This document shows positions 47,464 to 64,000 of a stretch of DNA of 64,000 nt, piece by piece. Both the position numbers and the translations under genes were made by a program. Origin of the DNA: Ciona intestinalis (lineage: Eukaryota; Chordata; Ascidiacea; Phlebobranchia; Cionidae); contig NC_020167.2 of NCBI RefSeq assembly GCF_000224145.3, positions 2,619,611-2,683,610 on the forward strand, given 5' to 3'. The notes under the pieces are model-generated. The model searched no databases. It was given only the letters and a program-made list of their open reading frames with translations, and was not told the origin of the DNA. The stretch's first letter is position 1. Each line of letters opens with the position of its first letter.

Positions 47464-50032
47464 TTATTTGCTTCTTAATTTCATTATTGTGTTCAGTGCC
47501 ATTTCATAGCCAAAGAATAGTGCAGCACTCTGCGGAAATCCTCTCAGCGCGTTCATTCCCATCCCACGCAAAAATACAGAATATCCTTCGCTCTGGTAGC
47601 TCGACCGCACACACTGAAGAAAGCCATCGTATTTTTGCGCCTTTACTCCAATATCCGCTTGCAGTCTGTAATGAGATTATACTTGTGAAACCTGTACAGT
47701 CTATTAAGGCATGTCGAACACGTATTTATCACCATACATTACCTGCTTTTTATCGTATCCACTGGATTCATCACGCCCCAGGAAATCGTACCAGCTAAGC
47801 CCCCTGCCAGCAAGGCACTAGCAGCACCAACTCTACCTTCTTCCGGTTTAAATAAACTTCGAAATAACTCGTAAGGTACGAAGTATAAAGCATAACCAGG
47901 AATGTCTCGAATTAACATAGACGACGCGCCGCGGTACATTCCGCGTAACCCATAATTCTGGTAAATATCTCTCGTGCACTGCATAGGCCCACTGTACACC
48001 TTCGGTTGTAAGGGCGAGGTAGCCATCGCTCGTGTCGCGTTTCCTCTATGCACTGTCGATAAATTACGTATAATTAGGTTTAACGTTAGCACACTACGAA
48101 GTGCATAAAATAACACATATATATAAATAGATTTTCGGAGTTCAATGCCGTTACTGTTTTTAGCGCATGGTTGATTGCGACATTTAACGGGAATGCTCAC
48201 AAGTAATTTCGCGCAATTAATAAACACTCTACTTACAAGACTTTGGCATAGTAAGAACTTTGTTTGGTATTTTTGTCTTCTTTACATTAGTTTGCGTCTG
48301 TAGTCGAATCTGAAAAAAGCGGAAGAAACATTAGTAAAAGTAAAGTTATGTACGGTTATAGAATTCTGGTATTTGTTTACTACCAAAATGGGAAAGCATG
48401 TTCCATTTTAACCCACCCTACAATACACGTTTTGTTTAAAGCATACACGGATGCATTATCATGTTTCTTAACCAATTCGTCCTTTACGAATCAATCATAT
48501 TAAGTAATAACTTCTTTCGGTTTAGAACAGTTACAAGCTAATCGAACTTTAAACCCTTTAATAAGTAATTGCATTAATATTAATCGAGCCCAAATAACTG
48601 TGAAATTTAAACACAATGCCAATTAATACCTTGATTAGGTCGATGGGAGTTCCAACCGACACTGATACTCCACCAGCCATCATTGCTCCAATGAATATAT
48701 CGCTGCATCCAGGTACGTGGTTTGCATCTCCGTATCGGACGTGGCACAAAAAGTTTACTGTATTACTGAAAATGGCAACATACACTAAGAATACACTAAG
48801 AAAATATTATTTTGTATTTACATACATGTTATTGTGCAGTATAGCATGGTAACAGCATTTCCTTTTGTGGCGCTTAATTTTTTGTAAATATAAAGTTAAC
48901 GGAATGCGGGGTGAGGTTAGATGGGACAGGTTTTTTATTCTGTTTTCTTGTCCCATTAGCTAGTAAACAAAGAATATTTGCAGAATAATATAACTTTAGC
49001 CTCGCCACCCTAAAAAGCGTTGTTGTTATGAAAAACACGATTAAGAAATACAGGATATGAATGCGTGAACGGTAAACCATCTTACCCCACAGCACAATAT
49101 AAACTAATTTCACCATGCATAGATTATCATACAAAATATTCTAACCTGTAAACTCCGAATACTAAAGCGTTGTAAGCGGCCGCCGATGCAAGCGGAAACG
49201 ACATTCCTCTGTAGAAACCTTTAACACCTTCTCGTGTGAACGTTTTAATAATACAATGGACAGCACCACGATACGCGCTGTTAGTCTGTAATCTCACCTG
49301 TAATAAGTAGTACGTTAGGTATATATCAAAACGACTTTATAAGGGCATGTAGTTATTCTAAAGTTTTAACTGGAATGTAAAAAAGATCCAAATTTTAACA
49401 AGAAGTTATTTAGAAAAGGCCATTCAATGAGTAGTTAGACACAAAACATTTTATAGTCGTGCACATGCTTGGTATTTCAAACATTCTGAATGGGTCGTTT
49501 AAATATGCGAAGCCAACTTATACTATTAGTTATGTATTGAGAAAACGTGGAGTTGCCTGTATGATAAACGCTGCGTTCTTCACAAATGAGTACACCGAAC
49601 CGAAAGCAAACAAACAAAGTATACCTTTACAGTGTCCAGTGGGTGGCTGACAAGGACACTTGCAGCACCTGTGAAAGTTTCAAGGTTGTAAAACTAATCA
49701 ATTTAATAAGAATGACTTAAGTCGATCGTTCACGTAACCTTGTTTTTTTAATAACAATTTCGTAATTATAATTTACTTTAAACAAGTCTGCTGGTGTCGG
49801 AAAAAATCAATACAATATACAGAGGCTGTATATATTCGGCCATTGTGTGGTGCATGTCATTATTTAATATTGCTTAGACCGGTTACAGACAACCGGTAAT
49901 ATACATCACGTCCCGTACAGTATTATTAAGTGTTTCGTGTATTATATGACCATTTCTAAAAGACAGCAACAAAGGAAATACGTCCTTACCTCCCACCCAG
50001 CCAGCAACGAATGCGTCACCGTGTAGCTTCAT
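47464..50032 (-). CDS. SLC25A48: SLC25A48-like mitochondrial carrier
   Basis: Seven exons on the minus strand (49990-50032, 49625-49668, 49146-49297, 48630-48702, 48237-48309, 47743-48052, 47464-47665) sum to 298 residues. Three carrier repeats each keep a Px[DE]xx[KR]x[RK] signature: HPLDTVKVRLQ, TPIDLIKIRLQ and NPVDTIKSRLQ. FVAGWVGGAASVLVSHPLD, FYRGMSFPLASAAAYNALVF, GASSMLIRDIPGYALYFVPY and MNALRGFPQSAALFFGYE match SLC25A48 more closely than SLC25A20/45/47. SLC25A48 is a mitochondrial inner-membrane transporter linked to choline import; substrate here is inferred. An acceptor (TTTCTTATAG) lies about 10 bases upstream of the ATG. The CDS opens at the first repeat with no presequence, usual for the family. 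MITE pieces lie in introns 3 and 4. Confidence 0.92.
48350..48424 (+). mobile_element. MITE copy I, right part only
   Basis: GTATTTGTTTACTACCAAAA and ATGTTCCATTTTAACCCACC then CTACAATA match the right third of copy A. SLC25A48 intron. Confidence 0.6.
48904..49096 (-). mobile_element. MITE copy J (GGGACAG subtype)
   Basis: Begins ATGCGGGGTGAGGTTAGATG then GGACAGG, contains CCATTAGCTAGTAAACAAAG, ends ACCATCTTACCCCACAG. SLC25A48 intron 3. Ends diverge from the main group. Confidence 0.65.
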
Positions 50033-52297
50033 TATATTGTCACTATAAGAAAGACAAATATTTAAATATTTCGACGCATTCTAGCTCTGTAACAAACAAG
50101 GTAATCATATAATATGTATCCGGTTTGCGAAACGCAGGTGTAAAAACTACAATATAGTTAAAGTCCATTTTATATAAACAGAAGATATACCTGCGGGGTA
50201 AAATGGAATGAAAAGATCTTAACCCAAACCTATATCATGAAAATGTTGGATATTTTTTGAATGTATAATCCTAATTGTTTCCGTATGGCCATGTGCTAAA
50301 GTTTGTATACTTGTTCTAGATAGTGATAATAAGTTGTGTTTATATATCTTTTATCACCCTCGATTCTGTATCAGTAAAGAGCATACCAGCCATTTCTAAA
50401 AAAGAACGCAGCTTATAGCTTTCGCTGTTATTATACAACATTAATTTTTAATGAACAGTAAGATAATCAGTATACGGGTTATACATAAACGGGCTGTTAT
50501 AAAATGAACATGGTAAGGTAACATAATGGAACATGTTTTCATTTTTTCTCGTCGCACAATACCTGATGCAGAATAATATATTCGTAGCCTCGCAAATCTA
50601 AAAGCGCGCTGTATATAGATTTTAATTGCTAACGGTATCCTATCATAGAAAAAAATATTTTCCCTAAACTTGACCTATTTTAAATTCAATATAACTGGTT
50701 TTAAATTAACCATGAAAATGTTATTTCAACCGTTAATATCAAAACACTCTGCCTGTTTTGCTGAACGCCTGTAAACAAGGACCGGTTCGACGGAACTGAA
50801 AAGGAAGCTCAGCATATGGTTACAATTTACTACCGTTAATTAATCGATCTCAAATGTCCCGGTCCAATCAGCGCGGTCTGCGTGAAACTCGTGGGGCAAC
50901 AACTCGTTTTACTATTACTGCTTAACTAAGCCATAGGATCCGGACCGAATATTCTCAAAGGACACGTTTTGTAATGAAAACTTTGAATCGTAATTTTGAA
51001 TCGCTATTTATACTTAACGCTCATCGAAGAAATGGCGTGACGTATTAGTTCTGCCTATTGCTACTATACTTCTGCTTACTACTGAAAGATTCCATGACGT
51101 CATGGAAAAAAACCCGCTCATGCAAAGTGCTTATTTTGACTCACCGAACACCATCTGTGGATTTTTTTCTTATTGTCACCTTAAATTTCCTTATTCAACA
51201 AGGCGCCTTTCAAAGAGTGTCTGTAATTGCATAGCGCCCCAAGTCTAAAACAAGGGCAAATATATCCTACCGATACGAAGGACTATCGTAGGTACTACAA
51301 AACTCTGTTGTAACTTGTTGACGTAGTATGAATCTTTAAATTTGTGTAACCTGATCCTATTCTCGTCACATCCTGGCGGGGGAAATGTATGACTAACCCC
51401 CTACGCATACAAAATCTTAGTAAATAGAATGTATAGCAAAGTACGTCTTGAATTCTTTTACGATTCACAAAGCATAACCTTGCTTATTCAACCAACAGAA
51501 TCTGAGTCATGGTGGTCAGCATAGTATGTCGGTCGCGCTACGAATGTATTATTACATCGCTGGGTTGGAATTAACATACCAGACGTAATCCATATTGTTT
51601 GTAAACGATACCGTCGAAACAGGATCAACGTCACGTGTGTTTGGCAATCGCGAGGTCACGCAGTGAAGGCGTGCCAGCAGCAGGCATTAACCAGACGTTT
51701 CACCTAATTTCAGTTCAGTTCTAATCAAACCAAATTACTTCCTTTTGACTCGTGTAAGGGAACTTCGAGTTTAAATAACGCGCGACTGGATTGATGTGAA
51801 ACTGATTTTAAGATACTTGGTTATTAAAAAAATAGTTTACTTTCTTTTCTTTTCTGTTTCAGTCGCCTATAGGGTGCAGCGTCTGCTTTTTGTCGTCAAA
51901 CATGGGGTATACATTAGTATTATCTTTTATGCGATCAGACTTAGCCGCTGACATAACTAAAGAAACGTATATGCATAACACATTGCACTGCCTATTACGT
52001 GAATCCCAGTCGTGTTTTAAAACACAAAAGATTAATTTATTTCTACAAACAAAAACTCGTATATGCGCAATTATTTCTCTGCCTTATATGTATAACACCA
52101 TATACGTTTTAGTCTTACACTGTAATTTGTAGGAAACGATTCGTAAACAACACGTTATATACATTTGTGACACGCGAGACAATATCGTGACCGAAGTTAG
52201 TAGGTAGTGACGTAGGTAGTGACCATTAATTTAGCGGAACTGGACTATTGTATTACATAAGTAACTTTAAAGTTTATTTTTATATATAAGTTTATTT

Positions 52298-52892
52298 ATA
52301 GTAGGGTGGGGGAGGATGGGACAGTTTGTCAGACGATACTTTTTTTAATTTTCTTTTTACGGACCCCCATTTAATGATAATTAGGAAAATAAAGTTACAG
52401 AATTATTCGAAAGTATTATCACGACTTTATAAAACGCCCGTCAAAGGTGATTACTGTTTTTAAATGTTAAAAAAATATGTAAAATAGAAACAGTATACTT
52501 TAAACAGGTAAAAAATGCGAAATAGTAAGGTGCTATTTTTTAATGCTCGCTAAATCATAGTAAAGCCGCTGATTTATTTTAGTTTGCGTGTGCAAACGGT
52601 TAAACTAGTTTCATAAAACAACCTTGAATATTTCGTACAGTTTGATTTTGTCTCATAAAACTAGTTTTAGATTTAAAAAAAAACACCGAGATATAAGCAT
52701 GAAGAAAATAGGCAGGGGTTAATATGACTTTAACTTGAGATAAAAACAACAACAAAATATCGGTTTAACGTTATATATGTGAAATTTACATCGCAAAAAA
52801 AACTAGCACAGCAACCTGTTAAATACGGTACAAGTTGCAGAATACTGCTAATGTAAATATATTTCAATTCAGAGTCCCATCTTCCCCCACAT
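52298..52892. mobile_element. Long MITE copy K (GGGACAG subtype)
   Basis: Begins TATAGTAGGGTGGGGGAGGA then TGGGACAG, ends with AGTCCCATCTTCCCCCACAT. About 595 bases, three times the usual size, with AT-rich inner sequence unlike the 195-base copies. It may be a fuller relative or two ends with an insertion between them. Confidence 0.55.
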
Positions 52893-53602
52893 TTGTAGTT
52901 TTGTATGTTTTCATTGCCTAGTGATTTTAGTAATTTATACCTCAGGGGTTATTCAACTATAAGATACTGATATAATAAAAAGATAATATTTTGAAAATAT
53001 ATTCGAAATTTGGTCATTTGCACTTGGTGATAATTTATGAGAAGTGGCTTGTGCCAAAAAGAGAGTAGTAATACCCAATTTGTAGCAAAAGTAAAAACTT
53101 TATCAATAGTTATAATCAATTTTCCGTTTTTACAAGTTCATATACATTTGTAGGATACAATATTTATCCATTGATTTTCGAACATTACCCATTGTCGTTC
53201 AAACAATACCAATTGTTATGCAATAATATAATGTATAGGTAACATGTTAAAAACTATAGCAGTAGGGCAAGAAAAAATGTTTAGACTTAATTTTCAAACC
53301 GTACAGTATTATTTCGTGTTATTTACGTATATTCCTATATTTATAAATACACTTAATAATTAAAATTAACATTGATTTTAAACTGTCCTATCTTACCCTG
53401 TGTGTTTTCGAATTTGTAAAATTTCACTTGTTGTGCGGATAGCTAAATAACTCCGTGTGTGTTTTATTATATTTTATTAAATTGTTGTCAATTAAAAAAG
53501 GAATAATAGTACTAATTCGGGGTATTACCCCAAAACCGTCATCTATTTTGATTTTGGAAATGTTTGGCAAAATGTGCTTAAGTGTCCTATTTTCCCCCAT
53601 TG

Positions 53603-54000
53603 TACTATATATACTATTGTAAAATATGGGAAACCTATAGCACATAATGTTCCATATTTTCTATCGTTTTTTTAAACAATTGACAACGCGTTTTAGGCAC
53701 ATGAGGATACGGTTATATAATTCTTAGATAGTTCTTTGTTCACTATATATAGTAGGGTGGGGAAAGATGGGACACCTTTTCAATCTATTTTTTCCTCCAA
53801 TTTGGTAGTAAATGAACATTCAACGATTTTTTATGAAACTTTATCCTCACGGCTCCCATAGATCGTTGTTAATTGTTTAAAACACGATCAGGATATTTGG
53901 TTATTATGTGTTAAAGGTGTCCCATCTTCCCTCACCCTACTATACCGTGTGGAAAAATGAACAATATAACATCTTACCCTAACATAATTACCCAACTGAG
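53603..54000 (+). mobile_element. Older MITE copy L, interrupted by copy M
   Basis: The left part (about 53603-53745) has TGGGAAACCTATAGCACATA and ACGGTTATATAATTCTTAGA; a matching right end (AACATCTTACCCTAAC) resumes after 53945. Confidence 0.5.
53746..53944 (-). mobile_element. MITE copy M, best preserved
   Basis: Ends TATAGTAGGGTGGGGAAAGA and CCCATCTTCCCTCACCCTAC/TATA match over about 28 positions. Interior AATTGTTTAAAACACGATCA is in reverse orientation. It splits copy L. Confidence 0.9.
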
Positions 54001-54941
54001 GATAAAACAAACTCTGTGTTTTTATTATTAAATGTAACAAGCTTATTCAAATCAAATTCACATACCGATTTAGTATCCAATGGAAAAACTACAGATTGCT
54101 TCAGTTTACACCACCTCCCCTTTTACATTACGTGTTGGGCAAAGAATAACTAGGCCAAGTAAACGAAAACGGGTCGCGAAGGTTCAATAAGATTGTATAA
54201 ACCACTATAGGCGTATATATTTTGACTTTTTTCCTAAAAGTTAGTTGTATTGTTGTTTTTATCGTGTTTGAAGGAAGTTCGTTTTTAATGAGCAAAGTAT
54301 AAACTTATATAAATGATAAGTATGTACAATTGTACACCACACGCGTAATAGGTTTAGATGTAATCTACGAACTTACGTTTTCGAGTTGTTGTTTTTATTG
54401 TCATTTTCTTTATGTTGTTTAACGATGTCTGACGACATGGCAACAAATCTTAACAAAATACAAAACACTAAAAATAACAAACACGAACATTAACGAAAAC
54501 ACATATACTTTAACAGGACAAGTTTCTTTTAAAAAGAAATAACCGACCCATTGCTGTCATAATGTTATTTATACGCTCACACCTGTACCTGTTCCGTTAA
54601 ATTTCTTACTACTTGGTTGATACGCACACCTGATAGGAATTGACTATACCTGTGTGGTCGGCAACATTCTGCAGCAGCACTTACCGTAGTGTACCAAAGC
54701 ATATATTTAGTTTAACACACATGCATGATTAGACAACTCACTAGCGTCTATTGGTGGTAAAACATTTGTAATACAACACATTCAAACAAGAAACGTTTCG
54801 GTCAAAAAACAAATCGTGGTTGGTAAACAAACGAAATTCAGTTGCAACATATTATCGCTCAGCAATTTTGACTTTTTGTACAACTAATATGGTATCGGAA
54901 ACGTCACGATCAGCGTTCAAATACGACACATGCGCGGTTGT

Positions 54942-60586
<5,645 letters not shown>

Positions 60587-61432
60587 GGCTTCGCAGGTTG
60601 TTGTTGTATACTCACCAAGAATATACCTTACTTGCGCTGAAATTGAACAAGATATACTGCGGTGAGTAACATCGGTTTTTGTTTGACAAAACTTAAATGA
60701 AAATATAAAATTAAAAGTTAACTACATAAAATGTAAAATTAAACGTTAACTCCATAACACCGCTCAGCACAACGTGCTCTTTGTAAACAACAACCGCTGC
60801 AATGGAATTAAGAACACGCTCGAATTTTGTCACGCTTCGTTGAATGTCGATAAGTAAACAAACTAAAAACAATAACTTTGGCGCGAAAGTCGGTAATCCC
60901 ATTTGGTTTGCATTTACAACCGTTGAAGTTTTGTATTAAATGGTCAAATTTGATTATGCGGAAACTTAAGGTATACAGGCCTCAGCAATATTGTAGTTAA
61001 AATTTCGGATATTTCTTTTATACTAACTTTATGTCAAAAAGTTTTCTTTTTTTGTGATGGGAGGGAAAATTTATATATATGTTTAGCCCGGGAAGCCCGT
61101 TGTTGATAAAAGATTTATTTAATAACAAAATAAATGAACATCATAGGGTTGGTCTAACCTCATTTTCAGTAATATTAGTATAGCGACTGTTTTATATTGA
61201 AAAAAAAAACAGTTTCGAGGTTAATGGCAAACGCTCCGCCACACGGGTTAGCAATACTCTATATTATTTGCATATCACATGCGTGTATTTATATGTACAT
61301 AGATCATGTTGTTATTAAAGACAAAGTCAGAAAAATATTTCACTCTTCACCTTATTTTTAAAATTGTAGCATTACAGATTAAAGAAGGCCACTTTCAGCG
61401 TTTTAGGTAATCTGGAATAGGTTAATACAATC
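60587..61432. promoter_or_regulatory. Divergent upstream region, ST13 / ACTL6A
   Basis: 846 bases between divergent starts. On the ST13 side an acceptor (TTCAATTTCAG) precedes the coding start by about 65 bases. On the ACTL6A side acceptors (CACTTTCAG, CGTTTTAG) fall within 40 bases of the ATG. No other feature recognised. Confidence 0.4.
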
Positions 61433-63488
61433 ATGAGTGGTGGTGTTTATGGTGGAGATGAAGTTGGAGCGTTAGTGTTTGATATTGGCTCCAACACTGT
61501 ACGTGCAGGATATGCTGGGGAAGACTGTCCTAAGGCAGACTTCCCGACCCACTTGGGACTGGAAGTCATTGAACAAATGGAGTCTGATGGAGGAGAAAAC
61601 AAACCCGAAAGAAAACTCAGCATTGACACAAATCAGTTGATTTTTCCAAAGAAAAACAATAATATCATCACCCCAATGTTAGATGGAATGATCAATGATT
61701 GGGATTTGTTTGAGGATGTGATAAATCATACATACAAACGTTATATTCGAAGTGATTCGGAACTTCACCCTGTCCTCATGTCAGAACCTGCATGGAATGA
61801 ACGAAGTAAAAGAGAAAAGGCATCTGAACTTATGTTTGAAAAATATAATGTGCCAGCTTTCTTTTTGTGCAAGTCACCAGTTCTCTCCGCCTTTGCTAAT
61901 GGTCGATCCACTGGTGTGGTGCTGGATAGTGGTTCAACACATACTTCTGCTGTTGCAGTCCATGACGGTTATGTGCTTCAACAGCGAATTGTAAAATCAC
62001 CACTTGGTGGAGACTTTGTGCTCATGCAATGCCGGGAGATGCTTCAATCGCTTAACATTGATGTGATTCCACATTACATGGTTGCTAGCAAAGAAGAGGT
62101 TAAGCCAGAAGCTCCACCAAAATGGGAAAAGAAAAAGAATCTACCAGAGGTCACAGAGTCGTGGAGAAAGTACATGATCAATCATACACTGAATGAATTT
62201 GTTGTCAATGTTCTACAAGTAGCTGACTCTGAAAATTTTGAACAAGAGCATGTAAACATGCCAAAGGTATATTGTGCTAGATTGCTGGCTATTCTTTTTG
62301 TATACATTGTATTACTTCCCACTTGCCTGATTTTAGACATCTAAATTAAGTGATCCTGTCTTAATAGTAAGCATGGTTACTAATTTACTATAATTTTACC
62401 CCAACCTAAAATCATTATGTACAGCACAAGCAACCATAGAAACATATTTAAAACAGGTCTCATACACATTTCCGAATGGCTACAACAGAGAGTTTGGTGT
62501 TGAGCGGCTTTCCGTTGTGGAAAATCTATTTAACCCATCTAGGATCCGAGGTGCTGCACCAAACTCTATGCTTGGTGTGCCACATGTTGTCTCTAGCTGT
62601 ATTAACATGTGTGATGTGGACATCAGACCAGGGTTGTATAATAGTGTCATTGTAACAGGTGGAAATAGCCTTCTGCAGGTTCGTTTAGAATTAACTTGAC
62701 CTTTTAAGTTTGAATTTTTTGAACAACATAGAACATACGGTGCCACTACAAAGTAGTTAGCGCGCCTGCCTCTAACCCAGAGGTAATGGGTTAAAGGCTT
62801 GGCGATGCTACTATTGTGGAAATACGTGTTCTTAGGCAAGACACGTAACAGCAATTTCTCACCTTTCTCAAATTCTCATTCTTACATAATACGAATAAAA
62901 TCAAAAAAAATAAAACCCACAAAATAGCATACATTGTAACTCAAGCTGGAACGAGGGTATGAAACAACACTTGTGTTATAACAACTGTCATTTTCCGGCT
63001 ATGTGAGGACAAAGTCAGTTACATTCAAGTTCATTTTAAGTTAAACAAACAATACTTTGACTCTTTAAATATTTAAAGTGTTGTGTTTTTAGTTTTTACC
63101 CTATTACTCACTGTTCTGTTAAACCACTATGGAAACAGTAATAAAAACATTATTTTATAATATCCACCGCTAAAAATTTAATGCTAAATCAGTTATCCTT
63201 TGGTTTTGTTGTTAAATATATAACTGCACTGCTGCAGTATAAACTTGTACTATTCGTTTAAAATTATTCCAGGGATTCACCGAACGTCTAAGTAATGAAC
63301 TAGCAAGTAAAACTCCTCCCAGTATGAAACTCAAAATAAATGCAAGTACAAGCTCTCTTGAGCGCAAATTCTCCCCATGGATTGGTGGTTCCATTCTTGC
63401 CTCTCTCGGTACTTTCCAACAGATGTGGATCTCGAAGCTGGAGTATGAAGAAGGGGGGAAAACATGTGTGGACCGCAAGTGTCCTTGA
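61433..63488 (+). CDS. ACTL6A: ACTL6A / BAF53, actin-related chromatin remodelling subunit
   Basis: Three exons (61433-62266, 62457-62678, 63273-63488) give 423 residues; human ACTL6A has 429. It starts [20 protein letters not shown] (the human protein begins almost the same). Actin-fold landmarks: [66 protein letters not shown], and the end [20 protein letters not shown] then DRKCP. It is a nuclear Arp4-type subunit of BAF (SWI/SNF), INO80 and NuA4/TIP60 complexes. ACTL6A and ACTL6B of vertebrates arose later, so this is probably the single pro-orthologue. An intact SINE lies in intron 2. AATAAA at 63609 is the likely poly(A) signal. Confidence 0.97.
62739..63036 (+). repeat. tRNA-type SINE copy
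   Basis: It begins GTGCCACTACAAAGTAGTTA, has TAACCCAGAGGTAATGGGTT, TTCTTAGGCAAGACACGTAA, and the 3' block TGTGTTATAACAACTGTCAT. Same order as 10411-10710, more diverged. In ACTL6A intron 2. Confidence 0.65.
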
Positions 63489-63489
63489 A

Positions 63490-63495
63490 TTTATT
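63490..63495 (-). terminator. Candidate poly(A) signal of the TOMM5-like gene
   Basis: TTTATT on the + strand (AATAAA on minus), immediately after the ACTL6A stop. If used, the minus-strand transcript runs antisense into the last ACTL6A exon. Confidence 0.4.
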
Positions 63496-63608
63496 TGCAA
63501 TGACTTCAAAAATAATATTGAATTTTAAGGCCAGATTGGTTAAATTCTTGGTCGATTCACTTTGCAGCATTTCAACAGTAGAACTGCCATTCTTGATTTG
63601 TTGTATAA

Positions 63609-63614
63609 AATAAA
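63609..63614 (+). terminator. Candidate poly(A) signal of ACTL6A
   Basis: AATAAA 121 bases after the ACTL6A stop and about 50 bases before the convergent TOMM5-like stop. Confidence 0.5.
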
Positions 63615-63660
63615 ATCGTGTGAAAAGGTAGCACAGATATGTCAAGTAAAATGATGTTTA

Positions 63661-63822
63661 CTAAGTAAGTTTGTTGTAGGTGAATGCAATCACTTTCAAT
63701 GTCACACAAGCAGTAAGGAAGACCTTCACATTGAATTTAACATTGTTTATTTCTTCTTCTTTTGCTTTTTTTAGTTCATCAGCACTTGGAGCAGCTCCTG
63801 GCATTCCACCCAACCGAAACAT
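63661..63822 (-). CDS. TOMM5: TOMM5-like small mitochondrial import subunit
   Basis: A 53-residue single-exon frame starting MFRLGGMPGAAPSADELKKA, then KEEEINNVKFNVKVFLTACV, ending YNKLT. Human TOMM5 has 51 residues and the same plan: MFR start, proline-rich stretch, charged (D/E)E-K helix, then one membrane helix (human MFRIEGLAPKLDPEEMKRKM). TOM5 is a tail-anchored subunit of the outer-membrane TOM pore. Identity beyond the N-terminus is low, so the call rests on length, N-terminus and layout. Convergent with ACTL6A, 172 bases away. Confidence 0.65.
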   Translation of the reverse strand: MFRLGGMPGAAPSADELKKAKEEEINNVKFNVKVFLTACVTLKVIAFTYNKLT

Positions 63823-64000
63823 AGTTTTAATGTTTGAACTAGTTACTACTCACTTAATACCTAGGAGAATTTTAATTTGTATAATTTAATGTAAAGTAAA
63901 AAGAAGGTGACTTTGTAATTTATGACATAGCTTAACAACACATACATAGGGTATAGAAAATTAGAAATTCAACGTTTATTAAAAGGTCTTCCAGGGTCCA
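63823..64000. other. Upstream of the TOMM5-like gene, window end
   Basis: 178 bases with no coding signal. It presumably contains the TOMM5-like 5' leader. Confidence 0.4.

Larger units (their letters stand above)
50033..54941. other. Long intergenic spacer between SLC25A48 and ST13
   Basis: 4.9 kb with no recognised host gene. MITE copies K, L and M and some eroded pieces (near 50195 and 50510) lie here. A 77-codon open frame from ATG 51902 follows a good acceptor (TTTCTGTTTCAG at about 51862) but resembles nothing I know. The part near 50033 is the SLC25A48 upstream region. The rest shows nothing. Confidence 0.5.

Overview
The window looks like nuclear DNA of a tunicate (sea squirt), most likely a Ciona species. 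The sequence is AT-rich, genes have many short GT-AG introns, the gene set is chordate (sarcalumenin, FAM199X, a beta-adrenergic-like receptor), genes are tightly packed, and one MITE family with ends close to TAGTAGGGTGGGG recurs throughout. The species is inferred from memory of these traits, not from a search. A 50-base run of N at 31529-31578 marks an assembly gap.

Layout, left to right: an LRR/EF-hand protein of the LRRC74 type (+, 5' end not found); SLC3A2/4F2hc (-); a 2.6 kb spacer with a LINE relic and a perfect hairpin; DCAF13 (+); an unrecognised 89-residue one-pass membrane protein (-); GSTZ1 (+) and UTP11 (-), whose stop codons overlap; a GT31 beta-1,3-glycosyltransferase (+); a FAM199X orthologue (+); a beta-adrenergic-like GPCR (+); NOM1 (+) and METTL18 (+) 158 bp apart; C7orf50 (-) and MRPL15 (-) 135 bp apart; XPNPEP3 (+), divergent from MRPL15; SLC25A48 (-); 4.9 kb of MITE-rich spacer; ST13/HIP (-), with a complete sarcalumenin gene (SRL, +) inside one of its introns; ACTL6A/BAF53 (+); and a 53-codon TOMM5-like gene (-).

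Exon structures were built by hand from GT-AG sites, reading-frame phase and protein family knowledge. Where totals were checked, the exon lengths sum to whole codons. Several genes share a theme: DCAF13, UTP11 and NOM1 act in 18S rRNA/small-subunit processome maturation, C7orf50 is nucleolar, METTL18 methylates a histidine of ribosomal protein uL3, and MRPL15, XPNPEP3, SLC25A48 and TOMM5 are mitochondrial. Many start codons have a good splice acceptor only 10-40 bases upstream, which in an ascidian fits spliced-leader trans-splicing; two close same-strand pairs are operon candidates.

The repeat load is one DNA-transposon (MITE) family with at least 12 copies, a tRNA-type SINE family, one hAT-like MITE, one LINE relic, and a composite element in a UTP11 intron that joins long inverted ends, a tRNA-like pol III unit and TTAGGG-like DNA. 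I saw no CRISPR array, rRNA, canonical tRNA, or retrovirus-like or capsid-bearing element.
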